Shown: positions 1-10,032 of the stretch, in pieces
Layout: each line of letters opens with the position of its first letter
Position numbering within the stretch: the first letter of the stretch is position 1
Source of the DNA: Luzula sylvatica
Lineage: Eukaryota > Streptophyta > Magnoliopsida > Poales > Juncaceae
DNA: 64,000 nt
Direction of reading: 5' to 3'
Assembly: GCA_946800325.1 (NCBI GenBank)
Contig: OX326958.1
Span: 65,204,366-65,268,365 of the forward strand
Made by a program: the position numbers and the translations under genes
The notes under the pieces: model-generated
The model's database searches: none
What the model was told of the DNA's origin: nothing
The model's input: only the letters and a program-made list of their open reading frames with translations

Positions 1-1918
1 ACTCGGAGATCATCTCCATTGACGATAGTCTCTCCAGACACGACTTGCACAGAATGGAGCGGTATGCACTGGAGAAGAAACGGGCCGGGTTGGGAAATCA
101 GTTGAAGGCCGAAACGGGTCAGGAATCCGACTCGTTAGATTGGGATTATGGAGAGAAGCTCCACTTGGCTCCTCCGCCAATGGATGGAGAGTGGTTGCCG
201 AGAAATTCCGTTTTTGCCCTTGTGGATTTAATGGTGGTTATGGTTGGGAGACCGAAAGGGTTTTTCAAGGAATGTGCCAAGAGAATTCAATCTGGTCTAC
301 AACTTATTCATAGTATGTATTTTTTATTTTCACAAATACCCTTCATTTTACCAAGTTTACTTATATAGTGTATTTTCTTTTGTGTTTTTCTACAGGTGAA
401 CTCATGAAGCTCGGGATAGTAGACGGTGTAACAGGTAAAGATTTGGTTATTGATTTTGTCCCTCGATTACATTCCCTAATCCCTAAACCCTAAACCCTAA
501 TTGCAGAGGTGAATTTGCAACACTCAACAATATGGATGGCAGGATTATATTTAATGCTTTTACTTCAATTCTTGGAGAATAAAGTCGCAATGGAGCTTAC
601 TCGCTCCGAATTCGTCGAAGCTCAGGAGGTAAACTCTTATATTCTCATAATTTGATTTAATTTAATTTTGAATATTTTATTTATTATTTTCTAGGCATTG
701 ATGGAGATGAAAGAATGGTTTGTTCGATTTCCCACGATTTTGCAAGGGTGCGAAAGTACTATTGAGATATTGAGGGGTCAATATGCTCATTCTCTTGGTT
801 GCTTCAATCAAGCTGCTTTTCATTTTCTCCAAGCTTCCACTGTATGAAAAAAAATTACAATATTTTATTATTTATTTATTTTATTTAAATTATTATTTTT
901 TAGTTGACCGAAAGCAAGTCCACCCAATCCATGTGCCAAGTCTATACTGCTGTTTCCTACATTTGTATGGACAATCCAGAGGCCACTTCACAGGTACTCT
1001 CTCTCCCTCTCTCTCTCTCTCTCTAGAAATAACATTTTGATTTTATCATTTTTTTCCAGGCGATGGATTTGATGGGGCCCGCGTATAGAATAATGGACTC
1101 ATTTGTTGGGGTGCAAGAGAAAACATGCATCATTTTCGTATACGGGCTTTTACTCATGAGACAACACAACCTACAAGAAGCAAGGTATGCATACCCTAAA
1201 TTTTAATTCATGAAAAAAGGAGGGACTTATTTGCAAAAAAACGATAATCAATAATGCAGGATTCGATTAGCTGGTGGGTTGAAAATGGCGCACCAACAAC
1301 TCGGAAACATACAATTGGTATCGCAATATCTGACGATCCTCGGTACGTTAGCGTTGCAACTTCACGATACGGGTCAAGCTCGAGAGATTTTAAAATCGTC
1401 CTTGACTCTCGCGAAAACTCTTTACGACGTTCCCACTCAAATCTGGGTTCTCTCTGTTATCACTGGTATAGTTTTTTTTTTTTTTTTTTTGGAATTTACG
1501 TTTGTAGTTGTACCCTCCAAAAAAGTTTGATTTTTTTGAGGCGGTGTTGGTATAGGTTTGTATCAGGAGTTGGGTAAGAGTGCGAATGAAATGGAGAACT
1601 CCGAGTACGAGAAAAAGAAAGAGGATGATTTGCAAAGACGACTTTCTGACGCGTTGTCACGGCCCCGCCATCAAGAACTGGTACGTATTATTATTCGTGT
1701 TATCTTAAAATAAAATAAAAGGTTAAATGATTTAAATGCTATTTATTTTACAGATTTCGACGGAGAGGATCAAAGTGCAGCCCTTACATGTGACGAAGCA
1801 AGGGGAAACGGGTCCGTCTTCAAGAGCGGATCTTGATATACCCGAATCGATTGGGCTTCCGAATCCACTATCCGCACCCAATACTAGACTTAGGGACCGC
1901 GGTAAAAGGAAAATTTGA
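1..1918 (+). CDS. SCC4: Sister chromatid cohesion protein SCC4/MAU2, 3' part (9 exons visible)
   Basis: Subunit of the SCC2-SCC4 cohesin loader, which places cohesin on chromatin in the nucleus. The 5' end lies outside the window; the reading frame is open from base 3. Splicing that keeps the frame gives exons <1-312, 396-434, 507-628, 695-841, 904-993, 1060-1184, 1260-1465, 1556-1680 and 1754-1918 (TGA), all GT-AG. The joined protein matches my memory of plant MAU2/SCC4: a conserved WLPRNSVFALVDLMVVM block, then helical TPR-like repeats (for example FNQAAFHFLQAS and QYLTILGTLALQLHD), and a basic, Pro/Ser-rich tail ending in RGKRKI. Intron 7 begins with a run of 19 T; intron 5 has a CT microsatellite. 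No frameshift or stop was seen, so the gene looks functional. It converges on the gamma-CA-like gene, about 600 bp away. Confidence 0.93.
474..500 (+). repeat. Interstitial telomere-like repeat (telo-box) in SCC4 intron 2
   Basis: Four head-to-tail units, CCCTAAT, CCCTAAA, CCCTAAA and CCCTAA, end six bases before the intron 2 acceptor AG. Plant telo-boxes (AAACCCTAA) are known promoter or first-intron elements of cell-cycle and translation genes. Whether this one regulates SCC4 or is only a pyrimidine tract next to the splice site cannot be told from sequence. Confidence 0.7.
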
Positions 1919-2517
1919 AGTATTATGTAATATCTTTTTTTATTATTTAAAGTAATATGTATATATTTTATGAAGAATAGCGTGATGATAGAAATATTAG
2001 ATCTTTTTTTATTATTTAAAGTAATCTATATGTTTCGAGTATGATTCGAAGTACAAAAATATATAGTCTCAAGAAAAATGTATGTTACTTAAAAGTATGA
2101 TTATATATTATGAAAATTCAAAATAGATAATACTAATATTAAAAAATGTACACTGATATATTCCTATATGTATATCATTATTAAAAAGTATGTTGCTATT
2201 CTAAGAAGTATATTGCACATCCAAAAAAAAATTACAATAATAATATTACACAAAAGGTATATATTTCAAAAATTATAAATGAAAAATATATTTTTACTTC
2301 TAAAAAGTATATAGTTACAAAAACCCAGAAGATTAAAAAAAAATTAAAATTAGCCAAATATTCTTCGGCCTTGGCCAACAATTCCCAATTTATCGGAAAA
2401 AAATACGGGTTTCAAAACTAAACACGAGAAAAGAAAATCAAGTCTCAAAAGTCCGCTTCATTTTTATTCTCTTAACGAAAACACCCAAAAAAGAAAACAA
2501 AATAAAACCCTAATTCC
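1919..2517. other. Convergent intergenic region with a 25-bp direct repeat
   Basis: AT-rich spacer between the 3' ends of SCC4 and the gamma-CA-like gene; it must hold both 3' UTRs. A perfect 25-bp direct repeat (ATC, seven T, then ATTATTTAAAGTAAT) sits at 1932-1956 and 2001-2025, 69 bp apart. Degenerate AAAAAGTATAT strings recur between 2185 and 2320. No coding signal. Confidence 0.6.
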
Positions 2518-3583
2518 TCAGAGAGGAGAAACGCCAAATTCTTTCTTAAGCTTCTCGACCTCCAAATACGCCGTCGAATACGGCAAAAACTCAGAGAAAT
2601 GAGTCTGCATCAAATCATTAACCGCGACGGCCAATTTGGGGATCTCCATTATCTCCTCATTGGTCAATTTACGCACAAACCTAGCTGGATTACCGGCCCA
2701 GAGCTCTCCAGTTGGGATTCTTCGGCCAGGTGGCAGTACCGAACCGGCTTCTAGAATCGAGTTCGTTTCCACTAACGAACCCTCCATTAGTACTGAGTGT
2801 TGTCCTATTATGCATTCTGGTTCGATCGTGCATGACCTCAGCAAACTGTACGCGCCCACCGTTACGTACCTGTCGACAAGCGTTTCGGCTGGGAGCCCTG
2901 AAAATGGAAATAATTGATCTGGTTACATTTGAAATTAGTGAATCGTTAATTAACTGTCATTATAACAAATTTATGTTTATCGAGCTTTCAATTGTGCAAG
3001 TTATACCCCAATTTACCCTCAATAAGATTGATTATTTTTAAATAAACACATTTGCATAATCAATCTATTTCGTTCATAGTTCAAAGAATTCATCTTTTTA
3101 TCGATGAGTTAAGGCTCGTGGATAGAGTTATAGCAAGGTTTAACTATTCGAAATCATCTAGATGTTTAACAATGAAAAAGAAGAAGCAAAATTGATCTGC
3201 AAACCTGTACTGGTAGACCAAGCAGCATGAAGAACACACTTCTCCTGCACATTAGCACAAAACCCTAAGGTGATCTTGTTAAGATCTCCTCTGAGCACAG
3301 ATCCGCTCCACACCGATGCACCGTCCCATACCGTCACTTGACCAGCGAGAACTACATTAGGCGCCACGTAAGCATCGACGGCGATCTTAGGCACCCATTG
3401 ACCCAGAGGTATGACGCGCCTTTGTCCCCTGTAGTCCCACTTCACCCGATCTGGGTCAACGGTTAACGGCTTCGAAACAGGCGCGGGACTGGTTTGGGTG
3501 GTAGTGGAGAAGAGGCGGTGGAGAGGCGAAGGTGATGTGGCGAGAGACCTTCTGGAGAGGCGCTGGAGAACGCGAGCCGCCAT
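2518..3583 (-). CDS. GAMMACAL: Gamma carbonic anhydrase-like protein, mitochondrial complex I
   Basis: Subunit of the plant-specific carbonic anhydrase domain on the matrix side of mitochondrial complex I. Exon 1 is 3583-3205 and exon 2 is 2897-2518, with a 307-nt GT-AG intron (2898-3204); the product is 252 residues, the family's usual length. Residues 1-35 are rich in Arg/Ser/Thr without acidic residues, as in a matrix-targeting peptide. Then come VKWDYRGQR and a left-handed beta-helix of hexapeptide repeats (VAPNVVLAGQVTVWDGASVW, IIGQHSVLMEGSLVE, GSVLPPGRRIPTGELWAGNP) and a C-terminal helix. The stretch that in active gamma-CAs carries zinc-binding His reads TVGAYSLLRSC, so those His are missing, as known for gamma-CAL proteins; a structural rather than catalytic role is expected. 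CAL1 and CAL2 cannot be told apart here. Confidence 0.93.
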
Positions 3584-4428
3584 TAATTTGGGCGATAAAG
3601 AGTTGAGCTTTGGTTGATTGTGTGTGCTGATCTATCGGGTGTGGGAATTGGGGAGTGAAAGGTAGGGGAGGAAGACTGCCATATCCTCTTCGGTTGTTTT
3701 TTAACCGGACCTTTCCAGTGTTTTTATTTTATAGTTCTAATATTGTCTATGTAATATTGTTTTCATATTTATATGAACTATTTTTTCGTAGTTACAGATA
3801 ATATGCAATATTTTCATAAAATTTATGCACATAAATGGTTTTCTAACCCTATATATTGTTTTTTTTTTATATATTAGCAGTTTTTTGTAGTTTATTATTG
3901 ATTATTATTCCCTAGTAAATTATTCACGTTTATCGCCGACACGTTTGATTTTGGGTATTGTGAATTATTAGGATATGTAAAACACGAATAATTCTACACA
4001 ATATCTTTTTGTTTTCGTTGCATGATTTGCTGCAGAATCTTGATCCGACGTTAGATTTTTATTACATCACAAAATGAGATTTAACTTATTTTAATTCAGA
4101 TCCTACAACGAATCATGCAACAGAAGGATGTGTAGATTTACTCTATAAAATACATATATATCAGACGGTGTTTTGGAATACACATATTTTGCAGAAGTAC
4201 AAAATAGAGGGATTTGAACTTTGAAGCAATATAGAATGCGATGCATCATAAAACCAAACAATTAATTTTGATAAAAATACAGGATACTCGAGTACAATAC
4301 TCTAAAATTCCTCAAACCCCATAGTCAAAGAGCTCATACTTTTAGGAGTGTTCTTACGAAAAAGAATATATGACTTGCAATTTAGATTTGTATGTTGTCC
4401 AGTAAAAACTCAATGCCATGTTAATATA
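3584..4428. other. Upstream spacer of the gamma-CA-like gene
   Basis: The first 100 bases upstream of the start are less AT-rich and should hold the promoter and 5' UTR. The rest is AT-rich with no gene-like ORF. No clear TATA box was recognised. Confidence 0.45.
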
Positions 4429-5372
4429 TATATATTTTTTTTTGAAAACTAAGGAAGCGTGTAGCTTCTTTTAATATATTAAAGCGAAGTTTAATACATT
4501 GAATTGAAATTTTACATGATAAATGTAAAAAGGAGGGCTAATCCTGCACTAGCTAACTATATATAGCCCGTTTTAGCAAAAACGGGACCATTGGTCGCCT
4601 ATCTGCCTTGACCTTGCCGCCGTGTTCGATGCCGTGGCTCTTTGTCCCCGAAAGACTCGTGCATTCCTTTCCTTCCATATACCCCAAATGGTGGCGATAA
4701 AATGGGTGTCGCATTTCTTTTTTTCCTCTCCAATCTTGTGGTCCCTACTTGTCTCCCAAACTTGCAGAATGGAGGTTGAGGCTGGTAGGTTGTCGGGGAT
4801 CGGGTGGCCCGTGGCTCTCCATACTCTCTTTGCGTATCTACACGCAATCAAAAGATGATAAGCCGTTTCGTCTTCCATGCCACAATTTTGGCAATTTTGC
4901 ACATCCGGCCAATTCCTTTTTGCTAAATTGTCGCCGGTTAGGATTCTATCGTTTATCGCTAGCCAAGCGAAAAATTTAGCTTTTGTGGGAGCCTTTATTT
5001 TCCATAGTTCTTCATTCCATCTTTGTAGGATACCCGGGTTTATGAAGAAACGGTAGGTCGAAGATGTGGAGAATTCTCTTTGGTCTAGCCAAAGGGGTAG
5101 ATCGGTTTGGGGGTCGGTTGTTTCGGCTATGTTGAAGAGTGGAACTAACTTTTCAAGTCCTTGATGAAGTAGGAGGTTTGGGAATCGGGGATCGAGAGAA
5201 TTTCGGTGGCATTGTGGATGCCATAAATTTTCCTTATTGTTGAGCCCCACATGTCATCATGATTGATGGTCATTTTCCATAGCCATTTTAATAGGAGAGC
5301 GTCGTTGTGCGTCTCTATATCTAGGAGGCCGATACCTCCATTTTCCTTCGGCAAACAAATTTTGCCCCATTT
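4429..5372 (-). mobile_element. 5'-truncated LINE (L1-type), 3' end of the RT ORF with zinc-binding domain
   Basis: On the minus strand the sequence reads W-G-K-I-C-L-P-K-E-N-G-G-I-G-L-L-D-I-E, typical of the end of plant LINE reverse transcriptase. After a frameshift near 5220-5250 it continues as a 225-residue ORF (5250-4573) with the zf-RVT pattern: LWKIKAPTKAKFFAWLA, CQNCG, then AYHLLIACRYAKRVW. A T-run at 4434-4443 on the + strand is its poly(A) tail. TTAATATA occurs at both edges (4421-4428 and 5372-5379) and may be the target duplication, but the context is low-complexity. Truncated and frameshifted, so a dead copy. Confidence 0.85.
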
Positions 5373-5774
5373 TAATATAATATGTAATTATATCAATGAA
5401 TTTATTATATTTAAGTCAATGAATTCATAATCTAGTTGGTTGAATTTGAGGCATAAAAAATTATATGTTGTGAGAAATTATGAATTCAATTTTCATTGAT
5501 ATTAATGCATGAATGACACAAGAGCCTTCTATATTTATTATCAAAAAAATATATATTATATTTAAAAATTATGTTATATTGTAACTCGAAGATTTTTGTT
5601 CTTATAAAACTTGCCATGTTTCATAAACTAATTAAAAGTAGTTGAATAATTAACATTCGACCAGATAGTAGTTGATTACAAGATAACAAACAAACACATT
5701 ATTATTCCAAAACACAATCTTAATTAACTCTCCATAACAACACATCATACTAATTCCTACAAGATACTCTTCGA
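5373..5774. other. AT-rich spacer, no gene seen
   Basis: No coding, repeat or transposon-end signal recognised. The right part probably contains the 3' UTR of the small minus-strand ORF that follows. Confidence 0.4.
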
Positions 5775-6047
5775 TTAACCCCATTCGTGCACGAACCTCT
5801 CCTTCACCGATGATATGTACATGGCAGCCCTTCGATCGACCTCGCTCATCAAATTTCCGCCATTGAATTTCTCCACGTGCTTGTCAACCCTAACCCCCAT
5901 AACTTCCTTCTCGTTCGACGAAGACTTGACGTCTTTTTGTACCACCTTCGTGACGGTTTCGACAACCGGTGCCATGGAGAAATTGCTTGTGATTCCTCTA
6001 CCTTTGTAGCCAATGTCCATTAAAGAAGAACCAATCAAACGTAGCAA
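5775..6047 (-). CDS. Small plant protein of unknown function (up to 90 aa)
   Basis: Intronless ORF of 90 codons from the first ATG (6047); in-frame ATGs at 6020 and 5972 would give 81 or 65 residues. No transmembrane segment or signal peptide is seen. The middle is charged, and the C-terminus carries EVDRRAAMYISSVKERF, an amphipathic basic/acidic helix of the kind found at the end of several families of small plant proteins (such as those with DUF761-like tails). I could not assign a family. A TATA-like box lies about 70 bp upstream of the first ATG. Codon use is plausible and GC is above the flanks, which favours a real gene. It may be expressed; function unknown. Confidence 0.5.
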   Translation of the reverse strand: MLRLIGSSLMDIGYKGRGITSNFSMAPVVETVTKVVQKDVKSSSNEKEVMGVRVDKHVEKFNGGNLMSEVDRRAAMYISSVKERFVHEWG

Positions 6048-6110
6048 TTTATAATGGCTATAAGGTGCCTACAAAGCGAGAAATTAATTTCTCCAAAATA
6101 TATGTTAGTC

Positions 6111-6117
6111 TATTTAT
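6111..6117 (-). promoter_or_regulatory. TATA-like box of the small ORF
   Basis: Minus strand reads CACATAAATAGAC. At this spacing transcription would start near 6080, giving a 5' UTR of about 30-40 nt before the ATG at 6047. Inferred from position only. Confidence 0.35.
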
Positions 6118-7245
6118 GTGGATCACAGCATGCATAAAATATCTGTTGCCACTATAGGGATTATATGCTCTCTCGAGAGAGGGATAAACTTGTAGAAGAT
6201 ACGAACAGATAAATATTGGCAAAAATTGTACGTCGAGAATAAAGGGTGATATCCTTTTTACCAAAGTATTCCTTTCTTTCTTTCCTTTTTACCAAACTAT
6301 TTTCCTTTAAAAGATAAAGTAAACATTGCCGTATTATGAATAAAATAACCACTCACAGTTTGATAATTCATTTATACATATATTATATCATACTTATCAC
6401 TTATCAGACTGTATCAAAATTTTAATTTGCAAACCAACTCATTTTTGACCGGTCTTCTTTTAAAAAAAATCTGCTTAATCAATCCCCTAAATTGCAATAT
6501 TCATTTCGGCCTTTGAAAAAAAGAAAAATATCTCCTCCTCTCATTGAACCTGTTTTATGGGCTTATTTTTCTTATAAACAAAAGCATACCATTCTTGTGT
6601 TCACTAAAATGGCCTATCCAATCATATCCTATTATATGGTTGGGACCAATACAAGTACAACTTAACAATAGCTCGTCTCAAGGCCCAATAGTCCCCTCAA
6701 TACGCGTGTTTGCTAGGTCAGTTTTGTGTAGCAGCAGGAAATTCGTAGTTGCAGGAAACCAATATATGAATATCAGGAAACTATGATAGTAGGAATATAC
6801 AAAAACTATGAGTGTAGGATGTTTAAAAAGTGTGATGAAAATCATAGGATTAGATGTAGTAGATGAATAAAATATTCTAGAGTTGTGTTATTTATTATGA
6901 AATTTTGTAACTATCAAATTTATTTTTTAATCATACCAATAATTTAAAATAATTATAGAGAATATATATATTTTTAATATCATTAACTTTTAAAAATATT
7001 ATTTTTTAACATAATTAATTTGTACATAATAATGGCACATAATCATTAGAGAATATTATAAAGAATAATAGAATATAATCATTACAGAATATTACAGAGC
7101 ATATAATCATTAGAGCATATAATCATTTGAGCATATTTTTTAATACAACCATTACATAATCATGCCATGCTCTTTCATTTTTGAAACACAACAACATTTC
7201 ATCTAGTTGATCCATACATAGCTCTCTACATTCATATCTACAAAA
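6118..7245. other. AT-rich spacer leading into a PIF/Harbinger-like remnant
   Basis: No gene. From about 6700 the sequence is probably the 5' non-coding part of the transposon gene that follows. A possible weak terminal repeat (GTGTTTGCTAGG near 6706, facing CCTAGGAATCTAAAC near 8519) was seen but is too imperfect to call. Confidence 0.35.
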
Positions 7246-8038
7246 ATGGATGATTTTATTCGTAGAAAAAATCAAAAAGAAGAATATGAAATGCGAGATA
7301 TAATAATGGCATATAATCATGAACTCCCATCGTCATCGTCACAAAAAACTCCATGCCATACATCCATCTTGCGAGGTGAAATGTGGGTTACAAAAGTACT
7401 AGAAGGCCACGAGTGTCGTTCGAAACGCGAATTTCGTATGGAATCTCATGTTTTTCGAGCTTTGGTCGAAATATTAAAAAATAGACAAGCTTTGAAAAAT
7501 GGTGATGAGATACAAGTGGAAGAACAAGTAGCAATGTTTTTGTATACAATTGCTAAAAATGCCAGCAATCGCACAGTCCAAGAACGATTTCAGCATAGCG
7601 GGTCCACTGTAAGTGAATATTTCAGAAAAGTTCTAGGTGCTATTCTACAATTATGTGGGCAATTTATACATTTTCCATCTCTTCTCACACATAGAGTGAT
7701 TTCGGATAATACTAAATTCTATCCTTATTTTAAGGTACATTGTCTAGTTATATTTTTATGTCACACATTTTGTCATAACAAACTTTTATACTTTTATAGC
7801 CACAGCAGCATGTGTCATTCATAATTTTATTGTTAATCATAATGGGAACATGACGTGGTCACTTCATGCTAATTCTGAAATATCGCCAAATGAGTTCGTG
7901 TCCGTACCCGAAGGAGATAATACTTATAATGGTAATATCGAATCACTACATAATCAACGACTAGCAGGTACTCAAAAATGAGATGAAATTGCTATGAAGA
8001 TGTGGGAAGACTACGTCAATAAATATAGAATTGGCTAA
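7246..8038 (+). pseudogene. PIF/Harbinger transposase-derived gene lacking the DDE domain
   Basis: The first part (7246-7734) gives an N-terminal region typical of plant PIF/HARBI1-like nucleases: HTSILRGEMWVTKVLEGHE, FRMESHVFRALVEIL, VEEQVAMFLYTIAKNASNRT, GSTVSEYFRKVLGAI, ending at KFYPYFK right before a GT. After a short AT-rich stretch and AG at about 7798, the frame resumes with ACVIHNFIVNH, the extreme C-terminus of the transposase, and ends DEIAMKMWEDYVNKY (8038). The whole catalytic DDE region expected between the two parts is missing, and there is an in-frame TGA at 7979-7981. This is an internally deleted, inactive copy. Confidence 0.8.
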
Positions 8039-9201
8039 AATTGAGAATTTTATTTTTTAATTGTATCGCTTTCTAGTTGTAATTTTAAATTTAAATTATT
8101 ATTAATAAGAGTTCAATATATAATTAATAATTATGTGTCTTGTACCCAATAATAATGTCAAGAAAAAAAATTATTTGAACTAAGAAAAAAAATATATATG
8201 TATATATCATGCAAGGTCTGACAATTTTCAAATAAATTTTCCTTCACTAAGAAAATTTGCACTCGATATTGCAAGGTCTGACAATTATTTATGTGAAAAT
8301 TTGCAATCGCAAAAAAATAACTTGAACTAAGAAATAATTATGTGCCTTCTTCCAAACCGTGTAAGGAGTCAAAGCTCACTCTCCAAAAATTCTACTCAGA
8401 CATAAGCTTTTGAAACTTGCTATTTACTCATAGATTGATTGAATTTTGGAACTTTGGGATTGTAAACTTGATTTCCTTTTAGCTTGTCCGAACAGCTCAA
8501 ATTTGGTGAAATGAAATTCCTAGGAATCTAAACAAACTTAACTCCAAAACTTACCCTCCGAACAGGGCAAGTCTACAACTAAATTTCTAGTTTTTTGGAC
8601 AAACATTTATCAAAATTATCACACACAATTTCGAACCCTCCAAAAGCTCATAATATCACACACAATTTTGCCTCTAAAAATGTGATATCAAAATTATCCT
8701 CTTAAAACTCAAGATTTATCAAAATTATCCTTTTAGTGGGTAAATATATCCATATCATATGAAACTTATAAAATATCAAATTTGTTCAAGTTTTGGTCAA
8801 AACCTAAATCTCTTAACACAAATTAAATAAATGATTATAACATAAATGGCCAACATACTGGTAGTAATTCTCAAACCTTTTCTCCATTATGCAGTTACAT
8901 TTTTTATATTGATAGATTAAGATAAAATTATGATATATTTTTAAAAAGCTCTTTCATTATATTTGCCTTTAGTAACACATGCGAACAAAGGTAAATGAAG
9001 AAAGGGAATTTTTTTCAACGTAGACAAGGATAGTTTGGGATTTATCAAATTAGACAACAAAGTTTGAGAATTAATGAAATAACATTCTCAGACTTTTGAA
9101 AAATTAAGAGAATGTATAATTTAATTTTCTTACACCCTACTTCCTAATTACTGAGGAAAAAGCTTCCGACTTTTCTAAGTGTCGGTCAGGATATTGAGGT
9201 T
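8039..9201. other. Spacer with a short imperfect tandem duplication
   Basis: GCAAGGTCTGACAATT occurs twice (about 8212 and 8272), and ATTATGTG(T/C)CTT occurs near 8130 and 8340, so a stretch of roughly 60-200 bp has been duplicated. Otherwise AT-rich, no gene. Confidence 0.4.
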
Positions 9202-9210
9202 AAAAAGTTA

Positions 9211-9453
9211 GGGGAGTTCTATCATACACCATTTTAAAAAAATATTTTGGGTATTTAAAAGTATGTATCATAAATTTTATTTTTTATGGATATTTGTTCT
9301 TTAATGAACTGTTCAAATTTCCTATTTAGCCTACCATTTATTTGATAAATATATTTCAAACATTATCTTAAATAGTAATTAATTGATAATTACTCAAATT
9401 ATTCTTGAAAATGAGTGTATCGTAAGCAAAAATAGTGTACGATAGAATTTCCC
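9211..9453. mobile_element. MULE-type MITE, 243 bp, perfect 9-bp target duplication
   Basis: Terminal inverted repeats: GGGGAGTTCTATCATACACC at the left and, in reverse complement, GGGAAATTCTATCGTACACT at the right (matching over about 25 bp with a few changes). The element is flanked by a perfect 9-bp direct repeat AAAAAGTTA (9202-9210 and 9454-9462). A 9-bp duplication with G-starting ends fits the Mutator superfamily. No ORF, so non-autonomous. A lone left-end sequence of the same family starts at 15841. Confidence 0.8.
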
Positions 9454-9678
9454 AAAAAGTTAATGATATTAAAAGGTGGCATGATATAATTCAAATTCAA
9501 ATAAGAATATACAAGTCTATTCGTAAGATAAATCAAATTATAGTTCGCGGCCAAATTTTTTATCTTGAGATTTGCAATAATAAATTAGAAAAATGAAACA
9601 CTTAATCAAACTAAAATATTAATTGAATTATTGTATTGCATTTATGCATGTATCTTGTTCAATTTTTTATTTTTATAT

Positions 9679-9886
9679 AAAGTTGGCAAAACCGAATAAT
9701 CCGAAATGACACGGAATCGAACGAATTGGAAATCGAAACGACCCAAAAATGAACTAATCTAAAATCGGATAATGCAAAATCGAACGATCCGCGATCCGAA
9801 TCACATGATGACCCGCATATCGGAATAACCCGAATCCGAAATGTCGTGGTCCGAACCTGACCCCACCTGTGAGATTACCACCTCTA
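9679..9886. mobile_element. Probable hAT-like MITE
   Basis: Left AAGTTGGCAAAACC and right end (reverse complement TAGAGGTGGTAATC) resemble hAT termini of the type AGRGGTGGCAAA. The inside is rich in ATCCGAA/CCGAAAT strings, like the larger element at 14503. No clear 8-bp target duplication was found. Confidence 0.35.
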
Positions 9887-10032
9887 CATATTATATATCG
9901 TAGTATAAATAAAGTATAAATTATATGAACTTTTTTTCGAAAAAGGCATAAGCGCAATATAATGAATCAATTAAATATTTCAATTTGAATTTAGTTTTTT
10001 TTTTTACTTTAATATTGTTCCATCACAAGTTT

